A program made the position numbers and the translations under genes. Shown piece by piece: positions 7,836-16,065 of a stretch of 45,292 bases of DNA (position 1 is the first letter of the stretch; each line of letters opens with the position of its first letter). The notes under the pieces were generated by a model, which was given only the letters and a program-made list of their open reading frames with translations, did not search any database and was not told the DNA's origin. The stretch comes from Polynucleobacter aenigmaticus (GTDB taxonomy: Bacteria > Pseudomonadota > Gammaproteobacteria > Burkholderiales > Burkholderiaceae), in assembly GCF_002206635.1 (NCBI RefSeq), contig NZ_NGUO01000024.1, positions 1-45,292 on the forward strand. Direction: 5' to 3'.

Positions 7836-9242
7836 TTACACACCGCTCAAATCTTCTCTAGCTTGGTAGGGATGTACTCCACGGTTTAAACAATTGCGTA
7901 CATAGTCAATGCTAGTACGTAAGGCATAGTAATCGCTAGACAGACCCCTAGAAACCTTTAATTGCAGCGCCTCATATTCCAGCAAGTCCAATTTCTTTAG
8001 ATAGCTATCTTTTGCTTCTGGGGGGAAATTGAGGGTCAACTCCCCCTCATAAGTCTTCAGCGTTATGTATAACCCGTCAATTTTTCGTCGCATCCGTTTA
8101 TTGCGATAACCTGGCAGTGTCAACAATATTGGGTAGGCTAAAGCACAGAACGGTAGCAATACAAATATCAGGCGGTTAATCAACTCTGCTAACCAAAATG
8201 GCAAATAGGTCATCAATAAAGGTGAGCCATTTTTTTCGTAATGCAAAGCTACAGGGCTTTCCGAGAGGCCTGTATTTTTAAAAGAAGGAAATTCACCATG
8301 CTCTGAAAAGAAGGAGGCCTTGCCATTAATTTCTCGTGCAGCCTCGAGGAATAAAAACTGGAGGGCTGGATGCATCCTGTCATCGATCAGCAAGTTAATT
8401 GTGGAGGCCATGAGTTTGATGTCGGTCGCAGGAAAGTTGCGTGGCAAGCTAAAAGCACCCGTTGGAACATTCAGAATTTGCATGTAAGGTAGCAAACGAG
8501 AATAAGCCTCAGCTCGAGGGAATGCAGCTAAATGCAAGTTCGGATCCGCTAGTAATGCCTGGACATTGGGCGCCTCATAGGCATCCACAATAAACGCCGC
8601 CTCAATCTCTCCTTTTTTCAAAGCTTCAACTGATTTAGAGCCCGAGAGATAAATAAAGTGAGCGCCCTCATCAAATCCATTGGCCTTCAATATATGCATT
8701 GCTTGAGCATGAGTTCCGCTACCTTTTTGGCCTACGGACATTTTTGAATTCAGGAAGAAATGGGAGCGCGATTTAATTTCTTGAAAATCATTTACCCTCA
8801 GCTCTTGGCCACGATAGAACAACCAAATTGGGTCATAAGAAATTGTCCCCAGCGATTGAACCCCAGTGACATCATGTGGATGAAATGTGCCTGCCTGCAC
8901 AAATGCAGCCTGAACGGGGTCTTTTCGATCCGCTAAATGTGCAATATTATCTTCGGCGCCATTCGTTGAAAGCAATTCAAGAGTAATTCCCTTTGCCTTA
9001 AAAAAGGCTGCGTATCTCTTTCCCAAAGCATCGTATGACCCTCCAGGCTGCCCCGTTGCCATCACAACATGCCTAGGTGGTGGTGGATCAGCGTACCACC
9101 AAACTCCAAGCAAGACGAGCAAGAGAATCGTCAAGATGGGCCAAGCCTCTATCAAGAATTGAGTAAAGTCATTCCACTTTTCCTGCGCAGTCTCATAGAG
9201 CCCGAGGTAAGTTTCTTTAATATCTTGTTTGATGCTTCCCAT
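7836..9242 (-). CDS. TAXI-family TRAP-type solute-binding protein, membrane-anchored
   Basis: A 468-residue protein. One membrane span lies near residues 33-52 and a second near 345-370. Between them is the periplasmic TAXI/NMT1-like binding domain (HVVMATGQPGGSYDALGKRYAAFFKAKGITLELL at its start, then the SVGQKGSGTHAQAMHILKANGF segment). A cytoplasmic tail of about 95 residues follows. Ordinary TAXI proteins are about 320 residues, secreted, and encoded with a DctQM-type permease; neither is the case here. The protein may therefore sense a ligand or hand it to something other than a classic TRAP permease. It forms an operon with the DUF3422 gene. Confidence 0.8.
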   Translation of the reverse strand: MGSIKQDIKETYLGLYETAQEKWNDFTQFLIEAWPILTILLLVLLGVWWYADPPPPRHVVMATGQPGGSYDALGKRYAAFFKAKGITLELLSTNGAEDNIAHLADRKDPVQAAFVQAGTFHPHDVTGVQSLGTISYDPIWLFYRGQELRVNDFQEIKSRSHFFLNSKMSVGQKGSGTHAQAMHILKANGFDEGAHFIYLSGSKSVEALKKGEIEAAFIVDAYEAPNVQALLADPNLHLAAFPRAEAYSRLLPYMQILNVPTGAFSLPRNFPATDIKLMASTINLLIDDRMHPALQFLFLEAAREINGKASFFSEHGEFPSFKNTGLSESPVALHYEKNGSPLLMTYLPFWLAELINRLIFVLLPFCALAYPILLTLPGYRNKRMRRKIDGLYITLKTYEGELTLNFPPEAKDSYLKKLDLLEYEALQLKVSRGLSSDYYALRTSIDYVRNCLNRGVHPYQAREDLSGV

Positions 9243-9313
9243 GGAAGGCCAATCAGCAAATGTGTCAAAAGCTAATGATAATAGGCTTATCTCATGTCTA
9301 GAAAGCGACCTCC

Positions 9314-10015
9314 GTGCTAACCCTTAGAAAATCCCAAGATCGCGGCTATGCAGACCATGGATGGCTTAAAAGCTTCCATTCCTTCTCTTTTGCCGGCTAT
9401 CATGACCCCCAATTTATGGGCTGGGGCAATTTAAGAGTCATCAATGAGGATCGGGTGGCTGCTGGCATGGGCTTTGGGAAACACAGCCATCGCAATATGG
9501 AGATCATCAGCTATATTTTGTCAGGTGCATTAGCTCACGAAGACAGCATGGGAAATATCAAAGGCATACCACCTGGCGATGTCCAACGCATGAGCGCTGG
9601 AACTGGTGTCACCCATAGTGAATTTAATCACGCCAAAGATCAAACGACCCACTTTTTGCAAATCTGGATAGAGCCGAACGTGATGGAGATCGCCCCCGGT
9701 TACGAGCAAAAAACTATTCCTAAGATCGATAAACAAGGGAAGCTTTGCCTTATTGCCTCACCAGACGGTGTGGGCCATGCCGTCAAAATTCATGCGGATG
9801 CCAAAATGTATGCAGGTCTTTTTGATGGAGAGGAATCAGCCCAACTAGACCTAGCCCCAAAACGCAAGGGCTATGTACACCTCATTCAAGGTGAACTTAA
9901 AATTAATGGGGTCACGCTTCAAGGCGGCGATGCTTTACTCATTGATGATGAAAAAGACATCCAGATTAGCGACGGAAAAAATGCGGAAGTCTTAGTCTTC
10001 GACCTTCATCGGTAA
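9314..10015 (+). CDS. Pirin family protein (YhhW-like)
   Basis: A 233-residue bicupin. The N-terminal cupin carries the pirin signature FAGYHDPQFMGWGNLRVINEDRV and metal-ligand histidines in GFGKHSHRNMEIISYILSGALAHEDSMGN and GTGVTHSEFNH. The C-terminal cupin is shorter and lacks such histidines, as in YhhW, which has quercetinase activity in vitro. The start is GTG at 9314; the nearby ATG at 9294 is out of frame and stops after eight codons. It is divergent from the TAXI gene, with about 70 nt between them. Confidence 0.85.
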   Translation: MLTLRKSQDRGYADHGWLKSFHSFSFAGYHDPQFMGWGNLRVINEDRVAAGMGFGKHSHRNMEIISYILSGALAHEDSMGNIKGIPPGDVQRMSAGTGVTHSEFNHAKDQTTHFLQIWIEPNVMEIAPGYEQKTIPKIDKQGKLCLIASPDGVGHAVKIHADAKMYAGLFDGEESAQLDLAPKRKGYVHLIQGELKINGVTLQGGDALLIDDEKDIQISDGKNAEVLVFDLHR

Positions 10016-10022
10016 TAAAAAA

Positions 10023-10050
10023 CGGGATACCGACCTTCGTCAATATCCCG
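10023..10050 (-). terminator. Rho-independent terminator of the Bug-protein operon
   Basis: CGGGATA (10023-10029) pairs with TATCCCG (10044-10050), with an inner GAC/GTC pair. The minus-strand transcript continues into six T residues. It lies about 20 nt past the stop of the binding-protein gene at 10070. Confidence 0.8.
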
Positions 10051-10069
10051 CGTGCAAATTAGACTTTAT

Positions 10070-11041
10070 TTAATCAAGTTTAATTTTTGCTTTCTCAATC
10101 ACCACTTTCCATCGAGCGATATCAGAATTGTATAAATCGGTAAATTGCTGAGTATTCATAGGTGCAATTTGAACGCCGGCCTTAACAAAGCGCTCTTTCA
10201 TCTCCGGTGTATCCAGAATTTTCAGAATCGTACTGCTTAAGGTGCTCATGATTGCAGGAGGAGTCCCTGCCGGCACGAACATTCCTTGCCAGAGAGCCAT
10301 CTCATAACCCTTGACGCCAGCCTCTTGCATTGTGACTACCTCAGGAGCGCCACTAAAGCGGTTCTTACCTGTCACTGCCAAGGCACGGACTTTATCCCCC
10401 TTGTACAAGGGCAAGCCGACCGGCATACCTGCAAAGTAAAAATCAATTTGACCACCGACTAAATCTGTCGCAGCAGGAGACCCCCCTTTGTAGGGGATAT
10501 GGATAGCTTGAGTTGCAGTAGTCGCTAGAAATAATTCTCCAGCCATGTGATCTGAGTTACCAATGCCGGATGAGCCAAAGCTCAGCTTACCTGGATCGGC
10601 CTTAAGCATGGCAATCAACTCGGCAACATTTTTAGCCTTAGAGCCATTGCTCACAATCAAGATATGGGGAGTTGCAGCAACACCCACAACAGGCAATAGA
10701 TCTTTTTGGCCATTAAATGGCAGTCTTGGATTGGCCGCCACATTAATTGCTAAACCATTCTGAGCAAAGAGCACGGTATAACCATCGGGAACACTTTTAG
10801 CCACGGCATCGGCCGCCAAACTACCAGCAGCCCCACCCCTATTTTCTACGATGACCGATTGCTTGAGTGCAATGCTAAGCTCATTGGCAACCATTCTTCC
10901 AACGATATCAGTTGAGCTTCCCGGGGCGTAGCCAACCAACATCTTGATTGGCTTATCTGGATAGGCAGCGAACGCTGCCCCCAAAACCAGCGGTAAAACT
11001 AAAAAACCTAAAACTATATTTTTTATTGATTTCTTCATCAT
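10070..11041 (-). CDS. Bug-family (TctC) tripartite tricarboxylate transporter substrate-binding protein
   Basis: A 323-residue secreted protein with a signal peptide ending near AFAAYPDKPIKM. It carries Bug landmarks: YPDKPIKMLVGYAPGSSTDIVGRM, VENRGGAAGSLAADAVAKSVPDGYT, and SFGSSGIGNSDHMAGELF. Bug proteins bind carboxylates; the ligand is not predictable from sequence. A GGAGGAG ribosome site precedes the first ATG. No TctA/TctB genes lie nearby, so it must share a distant permease or act as a sensor. It is the last gene of the minus-strand island 13795-10070, which suggests it takes up the compound degraded there. Confidence 0.85.
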   Translation of the reverse strand: MMKKSIKNIVLGFLVLPLVLGAAFAAYPDKPIKMLVGYAPGSSTDIVGRMVANELSIALKQSVIVENRGGAAGSLAADAVAKSVPDGYTVLFAQNGLAINVAANPRLPFNGQKDLLPVVGVAATPHILIVSNGSKAKNVAELIAMLKADPGKLSFGSSGIGNSDHMAGELFLATTATQAIHIPYKGGSPAATDLVGGQIDFYFAGMPVGLPLYKGDKVRALAVTGKNRFSGAPEVVTMQEAGVKGYEMALWQGMFVPAGTPPAIMSTLSSTILKILDTPEMKERFVKAGVQIAPMNTQQFTDLYNSDIARWKVVIEKAKIKLD

Positions 11042-11060
11042 TTTGTCTCCTCCGGTAAAT

Positions 11061-12110
11061 TTATAGATCTAATGCTGCGATTCCACACTCCTGGGCGCAT
11101 TGATTCAAAGACTCTTTTAGTTCAGGTGAAATCGGGATGCCCTCTTGCAATCTTCGCGCCATTGATTTAGCAGCGCCATCGCCCGGCACTCGAATCTCAT
11201 TAACACCAGGCAATCTAGAGGAAGCCTTTAAGTCATTCACCAGAGTGATGACACGCTCCACAAACTGCTCCTGATTGCCAAATGCGCTTGGGTCAACCGC
11301 AATAATAGTTTGCCCAGTATTGGTAATGAGGTCATGATGGGCATTAAAGTCAATCGTGTCTTTGCCAACCGCTGCATTATTCAAGGTTCCGGCAAGCAAT
11401 CCAATCATGACGGCGAGTCCGTACCCCTTATACCCACCAATCGGCAACAGGGATCCCTCGCTAGATTTCCGTGGATCTGTTATAGCTTGGCCATTTCGAT
11501 CAATCATCCAAGTATCCGGAATAGACTCCCCTTTTTGTGCGGCAACTTTAACTTTTCCATAGGCGGCAACTGTGGTGGCAATATCCAACAGCACGATAGG
11601 ATGATCGCCTGCCGGGACTGCAATTGCGATTGGGTTGGTTGATAAAAGCAGATCAATGCCACCCCAAGGCGCCATATGGTTTGCATTGCCGACAGCCATA
11701 TAGATTCCAATATAACCGTGCTCAGCCAGCTTTCTGACATAGACAGAGGCGGCGCCAGAATGGTTGCCAAAATGGCTACCCACCCAGCAAACACTATGTT
11801 GCTTTACTTTCTCTATAGCAAGGTCAACCGCTCTATTCATCACTAGATGACCTAAAGCATTATCTCCATTGATCAGAGCTGTTGCGCCTTGCTCACGCTC
11901 AATATGAATATTGGGATTGAGGTTAATGCCGCCAGCCCGAATTCTTTTGATGTAGGCGGGCAATCGAAAGATCCCATGACCATCAGCGCCAACCAAGTCT
12001 GACTTAACCATCAATTGCGCAACAATTTTGGCATCTGCTGCGGGTACCTTATTGGCCTGCAATACATTAGCAATAAATTCTTCAGCCTGGATGATGGGTA
12101 AATTTTTCAT
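11061..12110 (-). CDS. Ldh-family (malate/L-lactate/ureidoglycolate dehydrogenase type) NAD(P)-dependent oxidoreductase
   Basis: A 349-residue member of the Ldh_2 family, whose NAD(P)-dependent enzymes interconvert 2-hydroxy and 2-keto acids. Visible blocks are SDLVGADGHGIFRLPAYI, a CWVGSHFGNHSGAA segment at the active-site His position, the AVGNANHMAPWGG cofactor loop, and IGGYKGYGLAVMIGLLAGTL. The substrate is unknown; relatives act on malate, sulfolactate, ureidoglycolate or sugar acids. It lies 19 nt upstream of the Bug gene and 15 nt downstream of the broken GntR gene, so it is part of the catabolic operon. Confidence 0.85.
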   Translation of the reverse strand: MKNLPIIQAEEFIANVLQANKVPAADAKIVAQLMVKSDLVGADGHGIFRLPAYIKRIRAGGINLNPNIHIEREQGATALINGDNALGHLVMNRAVDLAIEKVKQHSVCWVGSHFGNHSGAASVYVRKLAEHGYIGIYMAVGNANHMAPWGGIDLLLSTNPIAIAVPAGDHPIVLLDIATTVAAYGKVKVAAQKGESIPDTWMIDRNGQAITDPRKSSEGSLLPIGGYKGYGLAVMIGLLAGTLNNAAVGKDTIDFNAHHDLITNTGQTIIAVDPSAFGNQEQFVERVITLVNDLKASSRLPGVNEIRVPGDGAAKSMARRLQEGIPISPELKESLNQCAQECGIAALDL

Positions 12111-12125
12111 ATCTACTTTTGTAGT

Positions 12126-12876
12126 TTAATTTCCTGAACCACTCTTAAATTCCATCTTATAGGTATATTTATTTTCGGGGTGATAGGTGAAGGTGATTTC
12201 GAAAAGTTTATCTTGATCATCGAAGTAACGTCGAACAATCACTAAGCATGGGTCATGGGGCTTGAGTTGAAGTTTTTTGGCAATATGTGCGGGCGCACCC
12301 ACAGCGTAAACATCTACTTCTGCCCGATCAATTCTGGTGCCATACTTTTTTTCAATTTGCTCAAACACCATGACCTGACTATGCTCAGGCTCTGATGTAA
12401 GTGAGGCGAACTGCGGCAGAATATAAATATCTGTCCAAGCAATTACTTGCTCGGTATCTCGCTGCTTTCGAATACCCCCAATGTGATACCAAGAGGAGCC
12501 TACTGCACCCCCAATCATTTCACTAAGGGGCTTGTCGAGCTCAATAAATTCCTCAACAATATTTTCCCGATAAGTATTTCTTGGGTAGCTCAAAATATCG
12601 ATAGGTGAATTAAAACTTTGGGTAAATCTTCTCACCTTCTGCCGAGAAATCACCTGCCGTTGGTGTGCCTTGACGACGCAATACCAAGCCATCCGATTCC
12701 AAGGTTTGAAGTGCGTGCCTTAAGGTATGGCGACTGGCTTCAAAGCTACTGCAAAGCGCTGCTTCAGACGGTAAGTTTGACCCTACCGCCCAATCCCCAT
12801 TATGAATGCGCTGAGCCAGCGCATTCGCCAAAGTCTTATACAGCGGTAAGGACTCTTTCAATTTAGGAAAGACCAA
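12126..12876 (-). pseudogene. GntR/HutC-type transcriptional regulator split by a frameshift
   Basis: The N-terminal part (12876-12610, TTG start) is a winged HTH: LYKTLANALAQRIHNGDWAVGSNLPSEAALCSSF followed by LRHALQTLESDGLVLRRQG. The C-terminal part (12692-12126) continues in the +1 frame with VISRQKVRRFTQSF and a UTRA ligand domain ending in a typical beta strand (KYTYKMEFKSGSGN). Removing one base near 12659-12672 restores a single protein of about 249 residues with normal HutC spacing between RRQG and VIS. This is either a true inactivating insertion or a sequence error. As read, only a truncated DNA-binding domain would be made. It overlaps the end of the SMP-30 gene and lies next to the probable operators. 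Confidence 0.8.
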
Positions 12877-13795
12877 ACATCTTCTTACCGGCTACTGGTA
12901 AGCGCGCCTTCAAGATATCACCAGAAAGGGATTCGGTAATGTATAGATCCCTATTATCCGCTCCGCCGAAGCACATATTGGCGAGGTGGTGGTGGTGTGG
13001 GTTATCAGAATAAATCAGGTGTGTTGGGAGCATATTGCTGTCAAATCTCCAGATACCAACACCCAAGTGGCAAACCAACAAACCATTCTCAGAGTCCATC
13101 TCGATACCATCAGGTCCAGCAACACCACCCGTCAACTGAATCGCTACGCCTGTTTTAGACACAGAGCCATCAGCCATAAGCGGCAAGCGCCAAATTTGTT
13201 GAGATCTCGTAGCGGCAACGAATACATGCTTTTCTTGGGTATTCAAAGTAATGCCATTAGGGCTCGGAACATTAATCGCCAAACGATCTAGCTGACCATT
13301 TTCACGCAGTCTAAATACTCGACCGGTTGGATCTGCGATTCCTGTTTGACCTTGATCGGTAAAGTACAAATCGCCATTGGAAGCAAAATGTAGATCATTC
13401 AAACCCTTAAAGTTTTCGCTATACATTGACCCCAGGATTGTTTCAACTTTTCCAGTTTTAGGGTCTAAAGCCAATAAGCCCAACTTGTAATCGCAAATAA
13501 ACGCACGGCCATCTTTATGGAATTTCAATCCATTAGGCCAACCATCAAATTGAGTAACCAAATCCCAATCTCCCTTAGGAGTAATTCTGAATACCCTACC
13601 GAAAGGGATATCTAGAAACCATAAATTGCCTTCGCGGTCAAAAGATGGCCCCTCTAGAAAACACTCTACTTCTGCATTTTGACGATTGGGATCTGACCAG
13701 CCCGTGCGCGACTTCTTCCTAAATTTCCCAGGCATCGACATGAATACTTCGGCTTTAATCTTCTCAACCGGTTGAAAGGGGTTATGCATCGTCAT
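12863..13795 (-). CDS. SMP-30/gluconolactonase/LRE family lactonase
   Basis: A 310-residue six-bladed propeller hydrolase. Family landmarks are EGPSFDREGNLWFLDIPFGRVFRI (metal-binding Glu), GLNDLHFASNGDLYFTDQG, VPSPNGITLN (metal Asn) and GPDGIEMDSENGLLVC (metal Asp). Such enzymes open sugar-acid lactones, giving the free acid for dehydratases like the one at 17056. First gene of the minus-strand operon; an AAGGA ribosome site precedes the ATG, and an operator-like 16-mer lies 22 nt upstream of the start. Confidence 0.85.
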   Translation of the reverse strand: MTMHNPFQPVEKIKAEVFMSMPGKFRKKSRTGWSDPNRQNAEVECFLEGPSFDREGNLWFLDIPFGRVFRITPKGDWDLVTQFDGWPNGLKFHKDGRAFICDYKLGLLALDPKTGKVETILGSMYSENFKGLNDLHFASNGDLYFTDQGQTGIADPTGRVFRLRENGQLDRLAINVPSPNGITLNTQEKHVFVAATRSQQIWRLPLMADGSVSKTGVAIQLTGGVAGPDGIEMDSENGLLVCHLGVGIWRFDSNMLPTHLIYSDNPHHHHLANMCFGGADNRDLYITESLSGDILKARLPVAGKKMFGLS

Positions 13796-13817
13796 TTGTA
13801 GAAATCCTTAATTAAGT

Positions 13818-13833
13818 TATACGGATAAGTTAT
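13818..13833 (+). promoter_or_regulatory. Operator-like site 1 (TATACGGATAAGTTAT)
   Basis: One half of a 16-bp inverted repeat, 15 of 16 identical to the reverse complement of 13911-13926. It lies 22 nt upstream of the SMP-30 start. A likely target of the neighbouring GntR/UTRA regulator, by position and symmetry only. Confidence 0.5.
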
Positions 13834-13910
13834 GTAAATTAATAAATCATTAAACCATAAATAATGATAACCTTAAGCAAATATAGATATTTTTGTATGC
13901 ACACTGATTT

Positions 13911-13926
13911 ATAACTTAACCGTATA
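13911..13926 (-). promoter_or_regulatory. Operator-like site 2 (reverse complement of site 1)
   Basis: ATAACTTAACCGTATA, the inverted copy of 13818-13833 with one mismatch. It ends 11 nt before the ATG of the dehydrogenase at 13938, so binding could block initiation. The two sites bracket an AT-rich divergent promoter. Confidence 0.5.
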
Positions 13927-13937
13927 GGTTTTAAACG

Positions 13938-14873
13938 ATGAAATATGTAGCCGTCATTGGGACAGGCATTATGGGTTCAGGAATCGCTGCTGGCTTCATA
14001 GCCAAAAGCATCCCAGTCGTCATCCTTGGTAGAAGTAAGGAGAAGGCTGACGCTTGCTTAGATAAGGCGATAACCCTTGCCGAAAAAATTGGTCTATCTG
14101 GAGCTAACTCCTTAAAAGAGTCTGCCGCTATTCGGGCCGCTCAGACGACTGAGATCTTTGAAGATTGGACAAACTGGTCTGATTGCGAATGGATTATCGA
14201 AACCATCGCTGAGAATCTAGAACTCAAGAAGGCTATCTTCAAGCATCTAGATGAAACCATTCCAGTACATATTCCTATTGGCAGCAATAGTTCAGGCTTT
14301 CCAATCAGCAAAATTGCTCTTGGACTAAAAACTGCTAGCCGTATGATGGGCGCTCATTACTTTATGCCCGCAGAAGTAGTTCCATTGGTGGAAATTGTGA
14401 TGGGAGAGAAGACAGAATTAGCCTTTGCGGAAAAAGCTTGTCAGCTTTACAAGGCTATCGACAAAAAACCTGTGCTGGTTAAGAAAGATATTCCCGGATT
14501 TTTAGCGAATCGCATTCAACATGCGCTCATGCGCGAAGCTCTTTCGCTTGTGCAGGAGGGAATTGCAAGTCCTGAGGATATTGATGACGCCGTACGATAT
14601 AGCTTTGGATTTCGATATGCTGCTGTTGGGCCAATGACACAAAAAGAAATTTCCGGATGGGATGGGATGGCTAATGCAGCAAAAGAAATTTATCCATCCC
14701 TCTCAAATATCACAACCCTTCCACCGAAAGTGGTGCAACTCATGAGCGAAGGGAAGACGGGCATGAAAGCCGGCGAAGGCTTCAGAAAGTGGTCACCCGA
14801 AGAGATTCAACAGGTTTCGGACTCCTATTCGAAAAGATTGAAAGCAGCTTTTGATGTTCTCAACATTGAATAG
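13938..14873 (+). CDS. 3-hydroxyacyl-CoA dehydrogenase-family NAD-dependent oxidoreductase
   Basis: A 311-residue protein with an N-terminal Rossmann fold (VIGTGIMGSGIAAGF, residues 6-20), the catalytic-His block MMGAHYFMPAEVVPLVEIV (His140) and the C-terminal helical domain (DIPGFLANRIQHALMREALSLVQEGIASPEDID). The family includes 3-hydroxybutyryl-CoA dehydrogenase, carnitine dehydrogenase and L-gulonate 3-dehydrogenase. With lactonase and sugar-acid dehydratase neighbours, a free hydroxy-acid substrate is more likely than an acyl-CoA, but this is inference. It is divergent from the SMP-30 operon under the shared operator region and converges on the enolase-family gene, overlapping it by 14 nt. 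Confidence 0.8.
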   Translation: MKYVAVIGTGIMGSGIAAGFIAKSIPVVILGRSKEKADACLDKAITLAEKIGLSGANSLKESAAIRAAQTTEIFEDWTNWSDCEWIIETIAENLELKKAIFKHLDETIPVHIPIGSNSSGFPISKIALGLKTASRMMGAHYFMPAEVVPLVEIVMGEKTELAFAEKACQLYKAIDKKPVLVKKDIPGFLANRIQHALMREALSLVQEGIASPEDIDDAVRYSFGFRYAAVGPMTQKEISGWDGMANAAKEIYPSLSNITTLPPKVVQLMSEGKTGMKAGEGFRKWSPEEIQQVSDSYSKRLKAAFDVLNIE

Positions 14874-16005
14874 CTGAGTAACCCTTAGCAATGACCTCTT
14901 TAACTCGGTTGATATTCGGAGTAACCCCCACCCCACTGTGTGCCAGCTGGCTTGACTTTACATACCCATTGATCGCAATCAAGGGTTCATCGCAGATATC
15001 AAACTGAAGATATTGATTTGACATGCTAAAGCCCCAAGCCACACTACCAATAGCAAACCCAAGAGATGCCGTAGCCGCTGCAGATAGGGAGGTCTCGGCA
15101 ACCTTACAGGCTAAATTTAATTCCAGCTTATTACGCTTGAGTAGATTGGCGCACGCCAAGGCAGGGATAACTCCGCCAGTCTTAATCAACTTTAAGCTTG
15201 CACCACTAAAAGCCTTGGCCTCAATAAATTGCTTAAGCTCCTTAATCCCGTGGATGGATTCATCTAAGCCGATTGGAATGGCAGATCGTTTTTTAAGCTC
15301 TATGAAATCATCCATAGGCAAATCCGCAGGAATCAATTGCTCCACAAAGGTCAGTCGAGCAGCCTCCTCTGACTCACAAAAAAGAATTGCATCAGCTAGA
15401 TTTAGGGCGCAATTAGCATCCACCGAAACAGTATCCCCATCCAAAAGCTCACAAAGAACTTTGACCCTATGGAGATCTTGCTCCAAAGAGAGTGAGCCAA
15501 TCTTAATTTTCCAATGTCTAAACCCTAGCTCGCGCAATGCCTTGGCATCACTTAACTCTTTGTCTAGTGAGCCACCCAGCATACGCAATAAAGGAATGGC
15601 TACAGGAGCAGTCTCATCGATGGCGGTATTTGCTCCACGCAAATATTGCCAGAGCGGAATAGATGCTTCTTGCGTATACAGATCCAATAAGGCCATCTCT
15701 AAACAGGATTTAGCAGATGCATTGGAATACAAGACACGATTAAACATTTCTGCAAAACGATCCGGACTACCCCAATCTAGCCCAAGCGATTCTTCCACTA
15801 AATATTTGATGCTTGCTAGCAAGCTATCCAATGTCTCACCAGTCATCAGGGGTGCAACAGATGCTTCGCCCCAACCTTGCCTACCCTGCTCATCGGTAAG
15901 GCAAAGTAAAACAGTTTTAGCATCAACAATGAGCTCTCGAGACATTTTGATAGGCTCGACCAGAGGAATGGATAGGGGATAGATTTCTGCACGCTGGATT
16001 TTCAT
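14860..16005 (-). CDS. Enolase-superfamily enzyme, muconate cycloisomerase subgroup
   Basis: A 381-residue barrel enzyme. It has the K-x-K acid/base motif (WKIKIG, Lys166/Lys168), metal ligands Asp196 (SVDAN), Glu222 (FVEQ) and Asp248 or Glu249 (GLDES), and the opposite-face Lys272 (LKLIKTGG). These residues place it in the muconate lactonising enzyme subgroup rather than the mandelate racemase subgroup. Members catalyse cycloisomerisation, racemisation or dehydration by abstracting a proton alpha to a carboxylate. The exact substrate is not visible. It is divergent from the Bug gene at 16066, with 60 nt between them. Confidence 0.8.
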   Translation of the reverse strand: MKIQRAEIYPLSIPLVEPIKMSRELIVDAKTVLLCLTDEQGRQGWGEASVAPLMTGETLDSLLASIKYLVEESLGLDWGSPDRFAEMFNRVLYSNASAKSCLEMALLDLYTQEASIPLWQYLRGANTAIDETAPVAIPLLRMLGGSLDKELSDAKALRELGFRHWKIKIGSLSLEQDLHRVKVLCELLDGDTVSVDANCALNLADAILFCESEEAARLTFVEQLIPADLPMDDFIELKKRSAIPIGLDESIHGIKELKQFIEAKAFSGASLKLIKTGGVIPALACANLLKRNKLELNLACKVAETSLSAAATASLGFAIGSVAWGFSMSNQYLQFDICDEPLIAINGYVKSSQLAHSGVGVTPNINRVKEVIAKGYSAIQC

Positions 16006-16065
16006 TTTTTGCTTTACTAGTATTTTTTGGCAATATCTATTTTAAAAAAATTAAGGAGACGATAC

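Noticed and set aside
15023..15982. A 319-codon open frame on the plus strand
   Set aside because: It is exactly antisense to the enolase-family gene, which has all catalytic motifs. The antisense product is Ser/Lys/Arg-rich with no recognisable domain.
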